DNA from: Sulfurovum sp.
GTDB lineage: Bacteria; Campylobacterota; Campylobacteria; Campylobacterales; Sulfurovaceae
Reading direction: 5' to 3'
Length of the DNA: 11,738 nt
Assembly (NCBI GenBank): GCA_021159425.1
Contig: JAGGRU010000191.1
Span: 1-11,738 of the forward strand
Part shown: positions 7,383 to 11,738 of the stretch, piece by piece
How positions within the stretch are numbered: the first letter of the stretch is position 1
How the letters are laid out: each line of letters opens with the position of its first letter
The notes under the pieces: model-generated
What the model was told of the DNA's origin: nothing
Database searches by the model: none
The model's input: the letters and a program-made list of their open reading frames with translations, nothing else
Position numbers and translations under genes: made by a program

Positions 7383-7388
7383 ATTATA
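7383..7388 (-). promoter_or_regulatory. -10 box of the formate dehydrogenase operon
   Basis: TATAAT on the minus strand, 51 bases upstream of the Fe-S protein start codon, in a very AT-rich stretch with no clear -35 box. The expected leader is about 45 bases and carries the AGGAG ribosome binding site. Confidence 0.55.
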
Positions 7389-7493
7389 CTCATTAAAAGC
7401 TAACCATTACATTAATTTATAATTTAACCTTATATAATATTGTTTGGAAGTAGATCTTTTAGTTGATATGAAAGGGAAAGCAAAATTCTTTAA

Positions 7494-7512
7494 AGAGAGA
7501 AAAAAGCTCTCT
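7494..7512 (-). terminator. Possible terminator hairpin after folE
   Basis: On the minus strand AGAGAG (7512-7507) pairs with CTCTCT (7499-7494) around a T-rich loop, 16 bases after the folE stop, with TTAAAGAATTTT following. The longest T run is in the loop and not after the stem, so this is a weak candidate. Confidence 0.35.
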
Positions 7513-7528
7513 CCTGGTTACTGAAAAA

Positions 7529-8107
7529 TTAAAAGTTCGAAGGTGTTGGAGTGTTAATAAGGTTGTAAAATTCAGATCTTGTTCGTTCATCACTTTTAAA
7601 GAGACCTCGAAGTGCCGAAGAGACTGTAGTAGAGTTGATCTTTTGTACGCCTCTCATCTCCATACACATATGGCGGGCGTGAAGAACGACGGCTACACCT
7701 TTGGGCTTAATGGTACTCAGGATGGCATCCGCTATCTGCTCAGTCATCTGTTCCTGTATCTGTAAGCGTCTGGCATAGACATTGACAATACGGGGGATTT
7801 TAGAAAGTCCTACCACTTTCCCATCTGGTATGTAAGCTATATGTGCACGTCCGATGATGGGCAGCATGTGATGTTCACACATAGAGTAAAACTCAATATC
7901 ACGTACCAAAACCATTTCATCATTGCTTGTTGTAAAGAGTGCCTGATTGAGTATCTCTTGAGGATCCTGATCGTATCCTTCCGTGAGGAATTTTAGTGCT
8001 TTGGCTACACGGCTTGGTGTTTTAAGCAAGCCTTCTCTTTTTGGGTCTTCTCCTAAAAGTTCAAGGACTTTAGTGATTGCTTGTTCAAATTCTTCATTTT
8101 TTGTCAT
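7529..8107 (-). CDS. folE: GTP cyclohydrolase I (FolE)
   Basis: This 192-residue enzyme converts GTP to 7,8-dihydroneopterin triphosphate, the first step of folate synthesis, in the cytoplasm. The zinc ligands of the type I enzyme are all present: C77 and H80 in CEHHMLP and C148 in HMCMEMRGV. Other family signatures include TPSRVAKAL (30-38), the [14 protein letters not shown] segment (97-110) and the tail ALRGLF. Length is normal for short bacterial FolE. The start at 8107 has AGGA six bases upstream. An in-frame ATG at 8161 would add 18 residues encoded by repeat DNA and is rejected. The gene lies 78 bases downstream of mutY, across a palindromic element. In Campylobacter jejuni folE is likewise beside tig-clpP-def in the opposite orientation, so the neighbourhood appears ancestral. 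Confidence 0.95.
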   Translation of the reverse strand: MTKNEEFEQAITKVLELLGEDPKREGLLKTPSRVAKALKFLTEGYDQDPQEILNQALFTTSNDEMVLVRDIEFYSMCEHHMLPIIGRAHIAYIPDGKVVGLSKIPRIVNVYARRLQIQEQMTEQIADAILSTIKPKGVAVVLHARHMCMEMRGVQKINSTTVSSALRGLFKSDERTRSEFYNLINTPTPSNF

Positions 8108-8128
8108 AGTATGTCCTATAGAATCATT

Positions 8129-8140
8129 CGGGTCAACCCG
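8129..8140. repeat. Small hairpin beside the REP doublet
   Basis: CGGG and CCCG flank TCAA, giving a four-pair hairpin (five pairs with a two-base loop). It lies between the folE start and the REP doublet and shares base 8140 with it. It may be part of the same element or a folE leader hairpin. Confidence 0.4.
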
Positions 8141-8189
8141 TAGGGTCGGTTTACCGACCATTATTATTTGGTCGGTAAACCGACCCTAC
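8140..8189. repeat. REP doublet (REPIN-like nested palindrome)
   Basis: The 21 bases 8140-8160 are the exact inverted complement of 8169-8189, with an eight-base spacer (TTATTATT). Each arm is itself a hairpin: GGTCGG-TTTA-CCGACC at 8144-8159 and its complement at 8170-8185. Each arm also begins, on its own strand, with GTAG. A GTAG tetranucleotide before a GC-rich palindrome is the signature of REP sequences mobilised by RAYT (TnpA-REP, Y1 family) transposases, and two inverted REPs make a REPIN. The GC-rich element stands out in this AT-rich region. No RAYT gene is in the window. The GTAG of the right arm supplies the mutY stop codon. A miniature transposon with other ancestry, or a structured mRNA barrier between mutY and folE, are alternatives. 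Confidence 0.7.
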
Positions 8190-9166
8190 AATTTTGATAT
8201 TGTATCCAAATACAATTTAACAATCTTATCATCTACTTTTGAAATAGCGAGTTTCTGTATTTCGTCAATAAAAAAGTATTTTTCTTGTTCCTTATCCAAT
8301 TCATAATAAACATAGACTTTACAAGTGAGTTTAAAATGTGTATAGACATGTGTGACTTCACCTATATACTCTGAAGCACATAGTGGTACTTCTATACTTT
8401 CAAAGCCCCATAGCCCATGCAGGAATTTCCCTTTTCTCTGAATAAGTGAAAGTTTGTCATCATAAACAGAAATAAGTATATTTTCTTCTCTTGTAGGAAC
8501 AATACGTTTCTTTTTTGTAGGGTAAAGTGTAGGGTCTTCTTTACCTTTGCAAAGATGAGTCAAAGGACACAGATCACAGATGGGATTTTTAGGCAGACAA
8601 ATAGTAGCACCTATATCCATCATAGCCTGATTGTAGTCAAAGGGCTTGGCTTTATCTACTAGCTTGTATGCAATTTCCCAGAGTTGTTTGTCCTTAGGTG
8701 TTTTAAGTTTGTTCAAACGACAGAGTATACGTTTGACATTGGCTTCCATAATGGGTACGGGTTGATTAAATGCAAATGCAGCCACTGCATGTGCAGTATT
8801 TTTACCAATACCGGGAAGTTTGATGAGTTCGTCTATATCATTTGGCAGTGTAGGGGCAAGCCCTTGTGGTTGCCCATGCGACAACAGTTGTGCTGTATGA
8901 TGTAAATTCTTAGCCCGATTATAGTACCCAAGCCCTTCCCACATTTTGAGCACATCATCAAGAGCTGCATTGCTCAAAGATTTAAGCGTAGGAAACTTTT
9001 CTAAAAAAGGGAAATAATAACGTTCCAGTACGGTTTTAACCTGTGTTTGTTGAAGCATCACTTCAGAAAGATAGATATGATAAGGATCATTGCTTGTACG
9101 CCAGGGAAGATCCTTCCTTCCATGAGTTGTGTACCAGATCTGAATCTTTTTATGGGTCTGTTTCAT
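8186..9166 (-). CDS. mutY: A/G-specific adenine glycosylase (MutY)
   Basis: This 326-residue base excision repair enzyme removes adenine opposite 8-oxoguanine. The catalytic glutamate is E35 in SEVMLQQTQV. The helix-hairpin-helix is LPGIGKNTAHA (117-127). The [4Fe-4S] ligands C190, C197, C200 and C206 have the MutY/Nth spacing (C-x6-C-x2-C-x5-C). The C-terminal region from about 220 is a compact 8-oxoG-recognition (NUDIX-like) domain with LIQRKGKFLHGLWGF. The catalytic Asp of E. coli (D138, in LDGNVKR) is replaced by E141 in MEANVKR. The start at 9166 puts PW at residues 21-22, close to the family norm. A TTG 19 codons upstream is rejected because it has no ribosome binding site and lies upstream of a TATAAT. 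The stop codon is part of a REP element. Confidence 0.93.
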   Translation of the reverse strand: MKQTHKKIQIWYTTHGRKDLPWRTSNDPYHIYLSEVMLQQTQVKTVLERYYFPFLEKFPTLKSLSNAALDDVLKMWEGLGYYNRAKNLHHTAQLLSHGQPQGLAPTLPNDIDELIKLPGIGKNTAHAVAAFAFNQPVPIMEANVKRILCRLNKLKTPKDKQLWEIAYKLVDKAKPFDYNQAMMDIGATICLPKNPICDLCPLTHLCKGKEDPTLYPTKKKRIVPTREENILISVYDDKLSLIQRKGKFLHGLWGFESIEVPLCASEYIGEVTHVYTHFKLTCKVYVYYELDKEQEKYFFIDEIQKLAISKVDDKIVKLYLDTISKL

Positions 9167-9172
9167 GTCTGG

Positions 9173-9178
9173 ATTATA
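9173..9178 (-). promoter_or_regulatory. -10 box of mutY
   Basis: TATAAT on the minus strand, ending six bases before the mutY ATG. Transcription would start at or next to the A of the start codon, so the mRNA may have no leader. This agrees with the absence of a ribosome binding site. Confidence 0.45.
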
Positions 9179-9231
9179 GCTTGATTTTTGAACAATTTTC
9201 TCACTATATACGTTTTTTATCAAAATTTAGA

Positions 9232-9237
9232 TAAAAT
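9232..9237 (+). promoter_or_regulatory. Possible -10 box of tig
   Basis: TAAAAT on the plus strand, 26 bases before the tig start codon. The leader would be about 20 bases and contain AAAGGA. The match is imperfect and the region is AT-rich. Confidence 0.35.
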
Positions 9238-9263
9238 CACGGAATTATATATAAAGGATTGTA

Positions 9264-10556
9264 GTGAAAGTTACAGTAAAAAAATTAGATGATGCCAATG
9301 TATTGGTAAGCGGGACTATTGAAAAAAGTGTGATCGAAGCAAATGTGAACAAGTTAGCCATTGAAGGTGGCAAACAGATGAAAGTGGATGGTTTCAGAAA
9401 AGGTAAAGTGCCTCCTCATGTTGTCAAAAAGCTTCATGGTGACAAACTGGTGCAAGATGCTGAGTCTGAAGCACTTAAATCATTTATGGATGAAGGTATC
9501 AAAGAAGCTGGACTTAATACTGCAGATATCATTGGAGAGCCTACATTCAAGAAGTATGATAAGAAAGATGACAACATTGAAGTAGAGTTGGAAGTTTCTA
9601 CTAGACCTGATGTTAAACTTGAGGGTTATGAAAAAGTAGTTCCTGCTTTTGATAAGCCGGAAGCATCCGAAAAAGAAATAGAAGAGAAATTGACTGAAAT
9701 TGCGGGACAAAATGCTCCATTTGTAAAGATCAAAAGAAAAAGAGCGGTAAAAGACGGTGATACTACGCTTATTGACTTTGAGGGTTTCATAGACGGAAAA
9801 GCATTTGACGGTGGTAAAGCTGAGAAGTTTACACTTACGATCGGTTCAGGACAATTCATCCCGGGATTTGAAGAACAGATCATCGGTATGAAATATGAAG
9901 AAGAGAAAACAGTCACTGTTACATTCCCGGCAGAGTATCAATCAAAGGATCTTGCAGGAAAAGAAGCAGAGTTTAAAGTGCTCCTTCATGAAATTCAGGA
10001 AAAAGAAGTGGCTGAAATCAATGATGAGCTTGCGCAAAAAATTCTTCAGAAAGAAGATGCAACAGTAGATACACTTAAAGCACAGATCAAAGATCAGGTA
10101 GAAAATGAAAAAATATCAAAGATCTATAATGCAGAGTTGAAACCAAAACTTATTGAAGCACTTGTAGCTCACTTTGATTTTGCCTTACCGAACAATATTG
10201 TTGCACAGGAAATTGATGCAAAGGTCAATGAAAAAGCAAGAACAATGAGTGAAGATGAGATTAAAGAGCTTAAAGAAAACCCGGAAAAAATTGAAGCACT
10301 TCGTGATGAAGTAAAAGAAGATGCAGAGAATTCTGTTAAAGCAACTTTTATTGTAGATGCATTGGCTAAAAAAGAAGAAGTAAATGTTGAAGATCAGGAA
10401 GTATCTCAAGCAATTTATTATGAAGCAATGATGTCTGGTCAGGATCCTCAAGAAACGATCAAATACTATCAGGAGAAAAATCTTTTACCGGCGGTAAAAA
10501 TGGGAATGATAGAAGATAAACTTTTTGGAAAACTTTTAGGTTTAGACAAAAAATAA
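9264..10556 (+). CDS. tig: Trigger factor, ribosome-bound chaperone and prolyl isomerase
   Basis: This 430-residue protein binds the ribosome near the exit tunnel and shelters new chains. The three standard parts are visible. The N-terminal ribosome-binding domain (about 1-110) holds the signature GFRKGKVP at 43-50. The FKBP-type isomerase domain (about 155-245) begins with DGDTTLIDFEGFIDGKAFDGG and contains GSGQFIPGFEEQIIGM. A long, charged, helical C-terminal chaperone domain (about 250-430) follows. The length is normal for the family (432 in E. coli). Translation starts at GTG 9264, seven bases after AAAGGA; no better ATG lies nearby. It is divergent from mutY and leads tig-clpP-def, a grouping shared with Campylobacter and, for tig-clpP, with many bacteria. 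Confidence 0.97.
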   Translation: MKVTVKKLDDANVLVSGTIEKSVIEANVNKLAIEGGKQMKVDGFRKGKVPPHVVKKLHGDKLVQDAESEALKSFMDEGIKEAGLNTADIIGEPTFKKYDKKDDNIEVELEVSTRPDVKLEGYEKVVPAFDKPEASEKEIEEKLTEIAGQNAPFVKIKRKRAVKDGDTTLIDFEGFIDGKAFDGGKAEKFTLTIGSGQFIPGFEEQIIGMKYEEEKTVTVTFPAEYQSKDLAGKEAEFKVLLHEIQEKEVAEINDELAQKILQKEDATVDTLKAQIKDQVENEKISKIYNAELKPKLIEALVAHFDFALPNNIVAQEIDAKVNEKARTMSEDEIKELKENPEKIEALRDEVKEDAENSVKATFIVDALAKKEEVNVEDQEVSQAIYYEAMMSGQDPQETIKYYQEKNLLPAVKMGMIEDKLFGKLLGLDKK

Positions 10557-10586
10557 TAAAAATATCTATTTAACTATATATTATTA

Positions 10587-10591
10587 AAGGG
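10587..10591 (+). promoter_or_regulatory. Ribosome binding site deciding the clpP start
   Basis: AAGGG followed by five bases and then the ATG at 10597. The competing GTG at 10591 begins inside this site and so has none of its own. Confidence 0.7.
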
Positions 10592-10596
10592 TGAAA

Positions 10597-11184
10597 ATGA
10601 GCTATATTCCATACGTTGTAGAACAGACAGGCAGAGGTGAAAGATCTTACGATATCTATTCACGTCTTCTTAAAGACAGAATCATTATGTTAAGTGGTGA
10701 AGTAAATGACCAGGTTGCCTCTTCTATTGTTGCGCAACTGCTGTTTCTTGAAGCACAGGATCCAGACAAAGATATTTATTTTTATATTAATTCTCCGGGA
10801 GGAGTAATTACTTCCGGGCTTTCTATGTTTGATACCATGAATTATATCAAGCCCGATATTGTAACGATCTGTATGGGGCAGGCAGCTTCTATGGGTGCAT
10901 TTTTACTGGCTTCCGGTACAAAAGGCAAACGTTATGCACTGCCTCATGCACGTATTATGATCCACCAGCCATCAGGTGGTGCTCAGGGACAGTCAACAGA
11001 CATTCAAATACAAGCACAAGAAATACAAAGACTTAAAGATACACTCAATGAGATTTTGGCAGAGAAAACAGGCAAAAAAGCCAAGCAGATAGAAAAAGAC
11101 ACAGAACGTGATAATTTCATGTCTGCAAAAGAAGCCGTAGAGTATGGTCTTATCGACAAAGTTTTAACCAAGAGTTTTGCATAA
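10597..11184 (+). CDS. clpP: ATP-dependent Clp protease proteolytic subunit
   Basis: This 195-residue serine protease subunit forms the two-ring, 14-subunit chamber that degrades proteins fed in by ClpX or ClpA. The catalytic triad is S98 ([11 protein letters not shown]), H123 ([10 protein letters not shown]) and D172 ([11 protein letters not shown]). [13 protein letters not shown] at 65-77 is the conserved oxyanion and substrate strand region. Length and motifs are fully normal. The ATG at 10597 is chosen over the in-frame GTG at 10591 because AAGGG at 10587-10591 overlaps that GTG and is well placed, five bases before the ATG. The gene lies 40 bases after tig and 10 bases before def, so the three are probably one transcript. 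Confidence 0.97.
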   Translation: MSYIPYVVEQTGRGERSYDIYSRLLKDRIIMLSGEVNDQVASSIVAQLLFLEAQDPDKDIYFYINSPGGVITSGLSMFDTMNYIKPDIVTICMGQAASMGAFLLASGTKGKRYALPHARIMIHQPSGGAQGQSTDIQIQAQEIQRLKDTLNEILAEKTGKKAKQIEKDTERDNFMSAKEAVEYGLIDKVLTKSFA

Positions 11185-11194
11185 GGGGTCATGA

Positions 11195-11738
11195 ATGGTT
11201 AGAGAAATTCTTGTATACCCGGATAAAAGATTGAAACTTATTTCAAAAGAAGTGAACTCTTTTGATGGAGCGTTGCATGATCTTCTTGATGATCTGTATG
11301 AGACTATGCGTGCACGTAACGGGGTAGGTCTTGCGGCTATTCAAATAGGTGTAGATCAAAGAGTTCTCATCATTAATGTTCCTCTGGAAGATGAAGATGG
11401 TGAAAGCTATAGCGAAGAGCATAGCAAAAATGATCAACCAAAAGAGAATACTCTGGAAATGATAAACCCCGTCATTGTTGAACAAGACGGTAGAGAAAAA
11501 TTTCAGGAAGGATGCCTCTCCATTCCCGGTGTATATGAAGATATAGAACGTGCAAAACATGTCAAGGTTGAATATTTTAACAGAAGCGGTGAGAAACAAA
11601 CCATGGAAGATGATGGTTTTTTAGCTGTGGCTATGCAGCACGAGATCGATCATTTGGATGGTAAGGTTTTTATTGAAAAATTATCATATATTAAACGAAA
11701 AAAGTTCGAAAAAGAGTGGAAAAGAAGATTAAAAGAGG
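11195..11738 (+). CDS. def: Peptide deformylase (C-terminal end cut by window edge)
   Basis: The 181 codons present run open to the right edge and cover nearly the whole enzyme, which removes the formyl group from the N-terminal methionine of new proteins. All three family motifs are present: GVGLAAIQIG (43-52), EGCLSIPG (105-112) with metal ligand C107, and QHEIDHLDG (148-156) with ligands H149 and H153 and catalytic E150. The metal is normally iron. Between the first two motifs, residues 65-86 form an acidic, hydrophilic insert (EDEDGESYSEEHSKND...), absent from short E. coli-type enzymes and probably a surface loop. The start at 11195 follows AAGGGG, which overlaps the clpP stop. An ATG at 11191 is in another frame and meets a stop after three codons. 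Confidence 0.95.
   Translation, partial: MVREILVYPDKRLKLISKEVNSFDGALHDLLDDLYETMRARNGVGLAAIQIGVDQRVLIINVPLEDEDGESYSEEHSKNDQPKENTLEMINPVIVEQDGREKFQEGCLSIPGVYEDIERAKHVKVEYFNRSGEKQTMEDDGFLAVAMQHEIDHLDGKVFIEKLSYIKRKKFEKEWKRRLKE

Noticed and set aside
7487..7496. Ten-base palindrome TCTTTAAAGA downstream of folE
   Set aside because: It is short and AT-rich, and expected by chance in this composition.
8108..8161. N-terminal extension of FolE starting at the ATG inside the palindrome
   Set aside because: The 18 added residues are encoded by the repeat and its flank; AGGA correctly precedes the ATG at 8107, and FolE homologues start near that point.
8140..8189. The palindrome as an ordinary intrinsic terminator of mutY
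   Set aside because: No T tract follows on either strand, and the nested dyads with GTAG ends fit a REP doublet better. A role as a transcription or mRNA barrier is still possible.
9167..9223. MutY start at TTG 9223
   Set aside because: There is no ribosome binding site, the extension precedes the normal MutY N-terminus, and a TATAAT lies inside it.
10185..10451. Minus-strand open frame rich in Phe, Cys and Ile opposite tig
   Set aside because: The composition is what the reverse complement of a Lys/Glu-rich gene gives; there is no other support.
11243..11599. Minus-strand open frame opposite def
   Set aside because: The plus strand carries all peptide deformylase motifs in one uninterrupted frame, so this is its shadow.

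Overview
The window looks like chromosomal DNA of a sulfur- or hydrogen-oxidising Campylobacterota (Epsilonproteobacteria), probably close to Sulfurovum or Sulfurimonas. The grounds are the low GC content, the form of the formate dehydrogenase cluster (small Tat protein, selenocysteine FdhA, FdhB, FdhC, FdhD), and the housekeeping block folE / tig-clpP-def, whose divergent layout recalls Campylobacter jejuni. The genus is inferred from memory of gene order and was not searched.

Left part (1-7331, all on the minus strand): a respiratory formate dehydrogenase operon. Read in the direction of transcription it encodes a 565-residue cytoplasmic multi-cluster Fe-S protein, a TorD-like chaperone, a 68-residue Tat-signal protein, the molybdopterin catalytic subunit FdhA, the four-cluster ferredoxin subunit FdhB and the di-haem cytochrome b subunit FdhC. 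FdhA is one 947-residue gene read through an in-frame TGA (4003-4005) that encodes selenocysteine; a SECIS-type hairpin follows immediately. A clear terminator lies after fdhC. fdhD, truncated by the window edge, follows with its own -10 box. The operon promoter is near 7383. Between the chaperone gene and the Tat gene sits a three-part set of mutually exclusive inverted repeats that could set relative expression of the two halves.

How it would work: FdhA, exported folded through Tat with FdhB, oxidises formate in the periplasm. Electrons pass through five [4Fe-4S] clusters (one in FdhA, four in FdhB) to the haems of FdhC and on to menaquinone. The TorD-like protein would guard FdhA during cofactor loading and FdhD would sulfurate the cofactor. 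The roles of the 565-residue Fe-S protein and the small Tat protein are not established.

Right part (7529-11738): housekeeping genes. folE (GTP cyclohydrolase I) and mutY (adenine glycosylase) run on the minus strand; tig (trigger factor), clpP (protease subunit) and def (peptide deformylase, truncated at the right edge) run on the plus strand. tig, clpP and def all act on new proteins. Between mutY and folE is a perfect 50-bp nested palindrome with GTAG ends, a REP doublet (REPIN-like); it supplies the mutY stop codon. MutY has Glu where the catalytic Asp is expected.

No tRNA, rRNA, CRISPR array, complete insertion sequence or phage gene was seen. No wholly new system is evident. The points most worth a second look are the REPIN-like element, the alternative hairpins inside the fdh operon, the uncharacterised Fe-S protein and the MutY substitution.
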